64,000 nt of DNA from Meconema thalassinum (lineage: Eukaryota; Arthropoda; Insecta; Orthoptera; Tettigoniidae): positions 156,295,890-156,359,889 of the forward strand of contig OX336397.1 in the NCBI GenBank assembly GCA_946902985.2, given 5' to 3'. Positions 56,636 to 64,000 of the stretch are shown here, in pieces. Positions within the stretch are counted from its first letter, which is position 1. Every line of letters starts with the position of its first letter. The notes beneath the pieces were generated by a model, which was not told the DNA's origin, made no database searches, and was given only the letters and a program-made list of their open reading frames with translations. Position numbers and translations under genes: made by a program.

Positions 56636-57061
56636 TTAATGTTTCTGTGCTCTGTATTGTTTTGTGGCCGCTAGTTGGAGAAGCGCTTGGACGCGAATTA
56701 GCTCCCTGTATTGGGCGTGTAAACTTGTGTAGTGCACCCTCATTCTCTCGAGGGTTGCATTATCTATTACGGGACCATGTGTGGTGATTAATTGTCGGTA
56801 TATTCTGTGTCTTTGTATATGGAACCTATTGAGGTGTTCATGTATGTGATTCAAGAGTGTATGTGCGCATCTTAATCGCGCTGTCCTACCCTCTGACGGG
56901 GTGTATGGCTGTTTGCCCTGTATTGCCCCGATTTTTGTTTGGAGTGCCCGTATTTGTGTTTGCCGGCCTTGTATGTGCCCTTGGCATCTGAACAATAATG
57001 TTAATAATATTGGCGTACCCCTATTGCCTCTATGGCTTGCAATCTCTGCATGAGGTGCCAT
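56636..57061 (-). CDS. LTR element ORF1, small helical gag-like protein
   Basis: 141 codons starting MAPHAEIASHRGNRGTPILL. The rest is rich in His, Arg, Gln and Leu with heptad-like spacing (LLNHIHEHLNRFHIQRHRIY, MRVHYTSLHAQYRELIRVQA), so a helical or coiled-coil fold is likely. It lies about 290 bp inside the 5' LTR, the usual gag position, and ends about 30 bp before ORF2 opens in another frame. An upstream overlapping frame at 57204-57001 may be its longer leader. No database family is recognised. Confidence 0.55.
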   Translation of the reverse strand: MAPHAEIASHRGNRGTPILLTLLFRCQGHIQGRQTQIRALQTKIGAIQGKQPYTPSEGRTARLRCAHTLLNHIHEHLNRFHIQRHRIYRQLITTHGPVIDNATLERMRVHYTSLHAQYRELIRVQALLQLAATKQYRAQKH

Positions 57062-57329
57062 TCTACTGCAGTGTATGGGCCTACAATAAGAATAAAAAAA
57101 AGTCTGTACGTGTTTGACAGTGTATTCTTATATGTCTCTGATTCTGTATGGGGCTGGGGGGTTGGTTTGTTAAGAATTTCCACTGTGTAGCTAGTTTGGA
57201 GCACTCAAAAAAAAATGGTGCTTTTTGTCTGGGGGAAAAATTTTCTCACTATTTGCTTGGCTTTTTGCGGTTCAGAGGGGGTCGTTTTGACTACGAGGGC
57301 TCGTTGGTTGAGTCCTGTTACTGCGCGTA

Positions 57330-57347
57330 GTACCCCGCCTCCACCAG
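57330..57347 (-). other. Primer-binding site candidate
   Basis: One base after the 5' LTR (minus strand) the sequence reads TGGTGGAGGCGGGGTAC. A TGG start next to the LTR is expected of a site pairing with a tRNA 3' CCA end. I could not assign the tRNA species. Confidence 0.7.
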
Positions 57348-57777
57348 TGTTTTAGATCCCTTATTTGGGGGTGGATCTAAAAGGGAGAGTTGCTGTACTA
57401 ATTTATGAGTTTGTGCCTAAAGAAGGGTAGCTCCCCTTGACAGGGCAAGCTGACCAGTGTAGTGTGTTGTGGTGTGCTAGGAACTAGGGGGCGCTCCTAT
57501 AAAGACTGTAAATGTGGTTTAAGGGATGTAGCCTTAGCACGCGGGTCGATGTACTAGTCGCCCAGCCGGCTACTTATTATATAATCACCTTGCTAGTGTC
57601 AGCGGTTCGGCACGCGCTTCACTTGAGCACGCGAGCCGCTGTGAGGAATACAAGGACGTCTGAGTTGGCGTTATTACTACGGTGTGTCACGTCTGACTGT
57701 GACGGGAGTAAGGAAGGACGTTGGGACGTGAAGAAGAGTGTAGATCAGTAATGCAAGTGTAAGAGACTGACCAAGTG

Positions 57778-57783
57778 TTTATT
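57778..57783 (-). terminator. LTR polyadenylation signal
   Basis: AATAAA on minus within GACCAATAAACACTTGG, about 210 bases downstream of the TATA box. This gives the U3-R-U5 order expected for minus-strand transcription. Confidence 0.6.
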
Positions 57784-57984
57784 GGTCAGCAATGAGTAAC
57801 TGTTAGTCCCTTTTAAGGGATCTTGTGATGTTATAATGTGAGTACAAACTGTGGGTGTTAGGTTACAAAAGTAGGATTCTGAACACTGACTGACTGACTC
57901 ACCTCGGTTGACACTGTCGTTAGCCTCCGGCTGTCTCGTCGAAGCACTGATGATGGAGAGATCCTCGTGACCCACTTAAGGCAC

Positions 57985-57993
57985 CTTTTATAC
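57985..57993 (-). promoter_or_regulatory. LTR TATA box
   Basis: TATAAAAGG on minus, in the first third of the LTR, followed 45 bases on by TCAGTG, an initiator-like sequence. It defines the U3 side and the transcription direction. Confidence 0.65.
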
Positions 57994-58319
57994 CTTTAGC
58001 CTCTGTTCTGTCAGCGCGTTGTGGCATAGTTGAACCAGTTTGTAGTATGTCGCTGTGTGTCATAATTACGCAAGGGTTGAGCTGCTTTATGGAGTAGCCA
58101 GCTGCCCTTATAGTATTGATGGATATTGGGTAGGCTTTTAAAGGGTTGCCTTTTATGAGATTTAGACAGATGATGGGGGGGATGATCTCTAAGGGGTGCA
58201 TACCCCTTGGGTATTGTACAATACCACGGGGTTAATAACTGTGTGTTACCTGTGATAAGCGTTTCTGTCGATTTTTTTTCCAGTTATTGATTAGGTTCTA
58301 TAGGCTACTGGTTTTTAAC

Positions 58320-58955
58320 GTAAATATGGGGAGAATAAGTGGTAGAGTGTTTATAAGAGTGGAAAGGCATAGGATTCAACGTGCAGGTACCGGTACAGTG
58401 AAGGGAATTGTCCCGAAAATTTTGAATAGGAGTGTATCTACCACAAAAAAAAATCAGTGAGGGTATTTACCTGACATTAGCTCTGAAGAAACTTCTAATA
58501 GTTGTTTCAGATTAATATAATCGATCTACTTACATAGTTATTGAGGTTTAAAGGGGATGAACGACGAGGTCATCTGTGAAGCAATTCATAACAGCTGTAT
58601 ATGTGCCAATTGTGGTTCAAAGTCTATGAAATTGCATGATGATGGTACAGAAAATATTGGCATCATTAGTACACTACATGTTGTTTATGAGAAGTGCAAG
58701 GCAGACAGTAAGTTTAAAGCATCCCTTATAAACAAATACGTTTATGATGCCTAGGTGTGGGAAGGGGAGCTGATTTATTTTGTGGCTTGATAAATATGCC
58801 ACTACCTGTCAATAGGTTTTCAGATCCCAACACATGATTGCTAATTTCCTAGGAAGAAGTTGCCAAAACAAACTTACTAGCAGCAAAGGAACTAGTAGAA
58901 GCAGAAGATGATGAGAAGTATGGATATGGCCTGCACTGAACTCTTCAGCTCTAGG
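58320..58955 (+). pseudogene. Mutator-like transposase N-terminal fragment
   Basis: 58557-58754 encodes ICEAIHNSCICANCGSKSMK and ISTLHVVYEKCKADSKFKAS. A shift at about 58755 leads into VGRGADLFCGLINMPLPVNR, a stop, and then EEVAKTNLLAAKELVEAEDD in another frame. The CxxCGS..L..C order and the GRG..LFCGL.NMP.PV block resemble the Mutator-like transposase domain common in insect genomes. The DDE catalytic part is absent. A short frame before it (58326-58455, GRISGRVFIRVERHRIQRAG) may be its start. The LTR element sits 100 bp upstream. Confidence 0.6.
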
Positions 58956-58959
58956 TATT

Positions 58960-59790
58960 GCATTGTAATATGAAGATAAAACTTCAAATTCAAATTTTCT
59001 CAGACACTACTGCATATAAAGCAACTAAACTTGGTAGTCTCCTTCTAAATAGGACTCTGCACAATTCTGTGCACCAGAATTTTAATTTTTGGCCTATTAT
59101 AGAAGTTATGATATGGATAAGAACATTTATGTTCGACCCTCACTATTATGTGTCAGAAAACGGTGTCATAATGATGGTCATTATAACACTTATTTTCATT
59201 ATGATACAGTTTCTCCAGCCAATCAGAGCTCGTTCATTGACCAATTAGGTAACGATACCTTCGCGCATGCGCTCAAAATCCAACATGTCGGACATAAACA
59301 CAACATCGAACTATAATAAATTATCGACATGGAATACGCACCGTCCATATGTTCGCGGAAATAAACTGGCGAATATGAAACAAGTACCTTAAAATCACCA
59401 ACACTAATTTCTACACAGCGCATTCAAACGACTCCGGTGACAATATTACTGAGGGACGGCAGATGTAAACATATGGCTTGCATATGTCATTGCAAGGACA
59501 CAGAGCGCATGCGTCAAAGATCTTGAAAGACAGAGAGATGTCTCGCGCTCGCTCTCCGATAACAAAATTCTTGTGGCTGACTCTCAACAGATATTTATGA
59601 ATATTTATGTTAAAACATATAATAAAATTATAATTATCGTCGAACATAAACAGTCGTATGCAACTCGCCTATAATGGTAATTAAGACACTCGTATGGAAA
59701 TTATAAAACTCGCATACGCTCGTTTTATAAAAAAATACTCGTGTCTTAATTATAGCCATTATAGGCTCGTTGCATAATGTACTATTTTAT
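58960..59790 (-). repeat. Family E repeat, copy 2
   Basis: The right tip TAGCCATTATAGGCTCGTTG, CATAATGTAC mirrors the left tip of copy 1 at 36432. ATATTCATAAATATCTG.CGA, CGACTGTTTATGTTCGAC and the TTTCTCCAGCCAATCAGAGC block are shared with copies 1 and 3. AT-rich, non-coding; probably a non-autonomous DNA element. Its left end is not defined. Bases 59791-60274 are AT-rich with nothing recognisable. Confidence 0.6.
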
Positions 59791-60274
59791 GCAGATTTTT
59801 TTGTAATAATATTTTTTATTTTTTATTTGAGTAATTTAAAATATATCATCATTCTGTTGCACAGGATTCTAAGTTGAGCCTTTTTAAATCTGTGATAAAA
59901 TATCAGAATCAAATACCCAGTAGTTCTGCAGAAAATGCACCTTAAAAATTCAGGAAGGGTACAATATTTATTTTTTTATATTAAGATTGTATGATAATAT
60001 TGAGTTCAAAATGCAATGTAACATCAAGCAGCATGTTGACAATAACCATACAAAATATGAACTATCTCTAAAAGTGTAGAAGTTATGGACATTTATCTAC
60101 GGCCATGTTTTTTACCTAAGTCCTCCCTTAAACTAATGTAGATTTACTTTTGGTACAGGCATTTAGTTTATCATTAGCGAATCTCCAAGACTTAGAAGAA
60201 CTGCACAATTCACCCGACCAAGACTAGTAATATAATACCCGACTGGAAAGTTGATAACCATACTCTGATATTAC

Positions 60275-60860
60275 GAGAAGCATGTATGTTTCTTTAGTTG
60301 ATGGATCAATATAGAAGGCAGTGTAAGATGGCCGGCTACATTGGCTCTCTAGTTGATGGATGAATATAGAGGGCAGTGTTAAATGTCCGGCTACATTGGT
60401 TCCCTTGTTGATGAATCAATATAGAGCGTAGTGTAAGATGACCGGCTACATTGGTTCACTAGTTGATGGGTGAATATAGAGGGCAGTGTATAATGGCCGG
60501 CTACATTGGTTCCCTTGTTGATGGATGAATAAAGAGGGCAGTGTGAGATGGCCGGCTACATTGCTTCACTAGTTGATGGATCAATATAGAGGGCAGTGTA
60601 AAATGACCGGCTACATTGGTTCTCTAGTTGATGGATCAATATAGAGGGCAGTATAAAATGGCCGGCTACATTGGTTCACTAGTTGATGGATCAATATAGA
60701 AGGCAGTGTAAAATGGCCGGCTACATTGGTTCTCTAGTTGATGGATGAATATGGAAGGCATGTATGATGGCCGGCTACATTGGTTCCCTTGTTGATGGAT
60801 AAATATAGAGGGCAGTGTAAAATGACCGGCTACATTGGTTCTCTACTTAATCGGTGAATA
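60275..60860 (+). repeat. 55-bp minisatellite
   Basis: Ten to eleven units of 55 bp based on CCGGCTACATTGGTTC.CTAG, TTGATGGAT.AATATAGAGGG, CAGTGTAAAATGG. Units differ by scattered substitutions and single-base indels. Fifty-five is not a multiple of three, so no repeated protein is encoded. Bases 60861-61286 hold nothing recognisable. Confidence 0.92.
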
Positions 60861-61291
60861 TTTCAGGCGTAAGCGTAATATTATACATTACTTGCACCCA
60901 TAATATACAACTGTGACACTGAAATTGGTCTAGAAACATTATAGATTTATCCAGGACTGTCCTACAATATCACGACACTTGTTCAACGTCCCCACAAGTT
61001 GATGTTTCTGTATCTATACAAGCCAAATGAAATTCCCAACTAGAAGGACACTTTTGATATTTTAACACTACCAGATAATGTTGTTTACAAATTTGATGGA
61101 ATAAGACAATTTAAAGGATATCTTATACATGGATTTTGAGCAAGCTTCAGATACGTTTCTTTGCATTAATACGCATCATTTTAAATTTTTACGATAATTA
61201 TCATTAATTAACATTGTATCAGATCTGATTTGTTGTTTTTTAACACTTTTTATATTTTCAAGAACTTCTCAAACAGGAATTTAATGGTAAT

Positions 61292-61494
61292 TGACACGAC
61301 CTGGGAGGGGGGGGGGGTGCTAGGGTTTAGAAGAAACGACCTAGCATCCCCTGGCCGTGTCAGTGGTAGCAGAGCCTGGTTTACAAAGAATTAGTTGCGA
61401 AGACAATTTCAAGGAATCCACGCTCTGCTACCACCGACACGACCGGGTGGTGCTAGGCCATTTCTTCTAAATCCCAGCACCCCTGGTTGTGTCA
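61292..61494. mobile_element. Small palindromic element with 5-bp duplication
   Basis: 203 bp made of two arms of about 90 bp: TGACACGACCTGGGAG.., GGGTTTAGAAGAAACGACCT, GGCCGTGTCAGTGGTAGCAG on the left, mirrored on the right (GCTCTGCTACCACCGACACG, GGCCATTTCTTCTAAATCCC, TGGTTGTGTCA). GTAAT flanks both sides (61287-61291, 61495-61499). Non-coding. The transposase family is not identifiable from 5 bp alone. Confidence 0.7.
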
Positions 61495-61689
61495 GTAATA
61501 AACAAGTTTCATATGACAGTTTTTATTTAGAATATGACAGATAGCGCCATCCTTCATCCAAAATATCAATACCATACTCATTACCACTTGTCTCTCATTA
61601 TCACCGGTCAATTGTTAATGTGGCTGAAGAACACCTGTAACGAGGACAACTTCTAGTTGTGTGTTAATATGGACCAATACTGAGTTAAA

Positions 61690-61900
61690 CAGGATTAATT
61701 TCATATCAATTTATTTATTTTTATATATTTATCTGTTTATCTACTAAATGTTATTTATTTAATTTAATTGTGTATTTACTTATTTATTCATTCATGGTGT
61801 TAATTATTTATTTCATTATTTATTTGTTAATTAATTAATTGATTTATTAAACAATTAATAAGTACATTAATTAATTAATTAATTAATTAATTAATTAATT
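61690..61900. repeat. TTTA/ATTA-rich simple repeat
   Basis: Degenerate TTTA stretches lead into (TTAA/ATTA)n at 61866-61900. The SINE at 61901 inserted into this tract. Confidence 0.85.
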
Positions 61901-62232
61901 GAAAATGAAAATCCACAGCCTGCTACCAGTTTCCGACCAGGCCAGGAATGGAATGAATGAAGCCCCCATCTAGCGGCGAGGATATGAACTGCGCCGGCTG
62001 CCGATGCCTGACGCACTCCTCGGGGGCAATGGTTAAATGAATGGCAGATGAAATGAAATGATAGTGAAGAGTGCTGCTGGAATGAAATTTTGACAGAGAA
62101 AACCGGAGTACCCGGAGAAAAACCTGTCAGCCTCCGTTTAGTCCAGCACAGATCTCACATCGAGTGACCGCGATTAGAACCACGGACCCAGCGGTAAGAG
62201 GCCGGCGTGCTGCCGCGTAAGCCACGGAGGCT
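61901..62232 (-). mobile_element. SINE type I, minus-strand copy
   Basis: Reverse complement of the copy at 13528: GCCTCCGTGGCTTACGCGGC, GTGGTTCTAATCGCGGTCAC (box B mutated), TCTCCGGGTACTCCGGTTTT and CCGCTAGATGGGGGCTTCAT, ending GGATTTTCATTTTC. Flanks on both sides are TTAATTAATT, so a target duplication cannot be told from the simple repeat. Confidence 0.9.
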
Positions 62233-62720
62233 ACTAATTAATTAATTAAAGTATTTATTTATTTATGTATTTAATTACTTATTTATTCATTTATTTACTT
62301 ATTTAATTATTCAATTAATTCTGCAGTTATTTATTTATTTATTTATTTATTTATACATTCATTTATTTATTTACTTATTCACTTATTTACTTATTTATTT
62401 ATTTAATTACTTATTTACTTATTAATTTACATATTTATTTACTTATTAATTAATTTATTTATCCTTTATTTATTCATGTATTTACTTATTCATTTATTTA
62501 CCTATGTATTTATTTATTTGCTTGTTCATGTATTCATTTATTTACTTATTTGTTTATTCATTTATGTACTTATTTATTTGTTCATTTATTCATTTATTTA
62601 CTTATTTAATTATTTATTTATTTAATCATTTATTTATTTATTTATTTATTCACTTATTTACTTATTTATTTATTCATTTATTTATTTATTTATGTATTCA
62701 TTTATTTATTTATTTCTTTT
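62233..62720 (+). repeat. (TTTA)n simple repeat
   Basis: Nearly 500 bp of TTTA with CTTA, TTCA and GTTT variants. The 73-codon frame inside (FIYLF repeats) is a by-product of the tetranucleotide and is not a gene. Confidence 0.95.
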
Positions 62721-62787
62721 CGTAGCAAAACTGCAGCTGTTGCTTCATTGCCTCTAGAATATATTTTTTGCTTGCCCTTAATACATT

Positions 62788-63318
62788 GGTTGGTTGGTTG
62801 GTTGGTTCCTCAGTTTAGGGGCTGCGACAACGCGTTCATGTAGCCCCGTGAATTTTGGGTGTGTGTAGAATCTGTCTGATAACCGGTGTTAATTGTGATG
62901 GCTGTATTAGTGTGTGTATCTGTTTCTTAATTCAATTAAGGACTGTAACTTTGAATTTTTCAAATAGTTCCTACTTTTGCCGCCAAACACCACCGTCAAC
63001 GACTACTAGGCCTAGTTCAGCACTTAGCTACTAGACGCCACTGCAGTCGGCTCTTGGCAACGAACGTAGAAACCTAAGAGCGTTGTTTACATTCCTAACC
63101 TATACAATTTAGCTTCACACAGGTATAATTATTGGAAGGTTCTTTAACATGCCATAAATCTATGACATGGGACCGCCGGCTTTACTTCCCCTCCGAAGGA
63201 AGGCATACTGAGGGATTTTTAACGTTCTTAAAAAATCCGACGGCTTCGGCCGGGTTTGAACCCGCTATCTTGGGCATAGAAGCTCAGCATGCTACCGACT
63301 ACGCCACCGAAGCCATTT
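62788..63318 (-). mobile_element. SINE type II, full-length copy
   Basis: A 12-bp duplication CCTTAATACATT lies at 62776-62787 and 63319-63330. On minus the head is GGTGGCGTAGTCGGTAGCAT (box A) and GCGGGTTCAAACCC (box B). The body contains CCTTCCTTCGGAGGGGAAGT and TGTTTACGTT-type stretches. It ends CCCCTAAACTGAGGAACCAA with (CCAA)n at 62788-62808 on plus. This is the best copy for defining the family at 531 bp. Confidence 0.93.
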
Positions 63319-63574
63319 CCTTAATACATTAAGTATGTTGTTTTCATCTCTCTACCGTCGTGTGCACAATGTTCTGACTGAAATAACAGGGAACTTGTAA
63401 TTTCCTATGTTAATACTATTTGTTTCCAATTCCATAATACTGTATGCTGTTATTTCGTTCCGTCTGTTTACACTTCGATGCATCAAAACAACCCTGTTTT
63501 AGGGATTTTACATTCATCTACGATAATCCAACATACTGTGATATAAAGCGAACATTGATTGAAGTACATGGAAC

Positions 63575-63720
63575 TATGGTTGGTTGGTTCCTTAGTTTAG
63601 GGGCTGCGACAATGCGGTCAAGAAGCCTCGTGTACTTTGGGTGTGTGTAGAATCTGTCTGAAAAGCGGTGTTAATTTTGATGACTGTATTAGTGTGTGTT
63701 ATCTGTTTTATAATTTTAAA
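63575..63720 (-). repeat. SINE type II, 3' end fragment
   Basis: GGTTGGTTGGTTCCTTAGTT, TAGGGGCTGCGACAATGCGG and GGGTGTGTGTAGAATCTGTC match the (CCAA)n-proximal end of SINE type II. The tRNA head is absent. Bases 63331-63574 hold nothing recognisable. Confidence 0.75.
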
Positions 63721-64000
63721 TGATCTTGTCGACTTCGTCGTTACGCTGGGGTCTGGCGTTACGTTACGGTGACGGGACGAATTGTACCCAGATGCACTGA
63801 GGTGTGTGACGTCTTAGTACCGCTTGGTGCATGTGTGTATAAGACAAAAATCCCCGATTCTTGGATGTCACGGGTAATCTCGAGAACCACTGGATGGATT
63901 TTGATGCGGTTTTCACCATTCTGTAAAGGACGAGGAAAGATTCTGTAGAAAATAATTTATGTATGATCAAAAGAAGCCAAGCAGTAACGATTTCAGTGAA
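63720..64000. repeat. Unassigned, probably family D-related repeat
   Basis: TCTCGAGAACCACTGGATGG and ATTTTGATGCGGTTTTCACC resemble the phrase style of the D block but not at a level I can align by eye. The window ends inside it. Confidence 0.35.

Larger units (their letters stand above)
48404..58220 (-). mobile_element. LTR retrotransposon, 9.8 kb, no recognisable pol (LARD-like)
   Basis: Two direct 873-bp LTRs (48404-49276 and 57348-58220) look identical by eye along their length, start TG and end CA. They are flanked by a 4-bp ATAC duplication (48400-48403, 58221-58224). Orientation is minus, shown by three independent signs: a TGG-initial primer-binding site next to the right LTR, a polypurine tract next to the left LTR, and TATA-before-AATAAA order inside the LTR. 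The 8.07-kb interior has two gag-region frames near its 5' end, but about 6.4 kb further on has no sense frame over 100 codons and no RT, RNase H or integrase motif I can find. Identical LTRs mean recent insertion, so enzymes were probably supplied by another element. Confidence 0.9.
57348..58220 (-). repeat. 5' LTR
   Basis: Identical by eye to the 3' LTR. In element orientation it begins TGTACAATACCC at 58220 and ends CTAAAACA at 57348. Upstream flank bases 58221-58224 (ATAC) match 48400-48403. Confidence 0.95.

Noticed and set aside
60275..60860. CRISPR-like spaced repeat
   Set aside because: Units are contiguous minisatellite copies without unique spacers, in a eukaryotic context.
61292..61494. 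Solo LTR (TG..CA with 5-bp duplication)
   Set aside because: The whole 203 bp is one palindrome, unlike an LTR, and no matching internal element is seen.
62504..62725. 73-codon frame rich in FIYLF
   Set aside because: Pure product of the (TTTA)n simple repeat.

Overview
This is a gene-poor, repeat-dominated stretch of an animal nuclear genome, most likely an insect. The evidence is the mix of mariner/Tc1, hAT, Mutator-like, LINE, tRNA-derived SINE and LTR elements typical of large arthropod genomes, and the lack of any bacterial gene organisation. I recognise no intact host protein gene, rRNA gene or free tRNA gene. Almost every recognisable reading frame belongs to a broken transposable element.

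Layout. 1-4112: satellite array with a monomer of about 318 bp, ending in (ATAC)n, then a 29-bp minisatellite. 4745-9474: remnants of hairpin-ended tandem-unit repeats (families A and C), a rearranged mariner (5185-5960) and a hAT-type MITE with a perfect 8-bp target duplication (6104-6792). 9575-21564: one LINE copy (J) cut into four pieces by nested insertions: element X carrying a hAT element carrying a SINE; a 6-kb mariner-type element carrying a tandem-repeat block carrying an A-family element; and an inverted LINE carrying another LINE tail. 22526-25053: a longer J copy on the minus strand. 26660-30717: two family-B elements tail to tail, the first holding a nearly intact Tc1-type element (26821-28286). 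30979-31989: a long-armed foldback. 32389-35870: family-C elements, one carrying a LINE insertion with a 5' inversion (33995-35007). 36432-41535: family E/B repeats and LINE 3' portions. 41544-45254: a mariner-type element with a decayed transposase. 48404-58220: a 9.8-kb LTR retrotransposon on the minus strand whose LTRs look identical, with PBS, PPT and 4-bp TSD, but with no recognisable pol. After it come a Mutator-like fragment, a 55-bp minisatellite, a small palindromic element, TTTA-rich DNA and SINEs to the end.

The most notable pattern is that three sequence-diverged repeat families (A, B, C) share one architecture. Each starts CAAG plus a small palindrome (GTTC..GAAC), then TAGCCTA-type sequence, then 280-295-bp tandem units, then a (CA)n/(CAGA)n microsatellite, and ends in a hairpin closing GTAGGCTA or ATAGGCTA. 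They insert in A-runs without a target duplication. This matches the published layout of Helentron-associated non-autonomous elements (HINEs), which is my inference. Target duplications and reconstructed empty sites allow much of the insertion order to be read directly.
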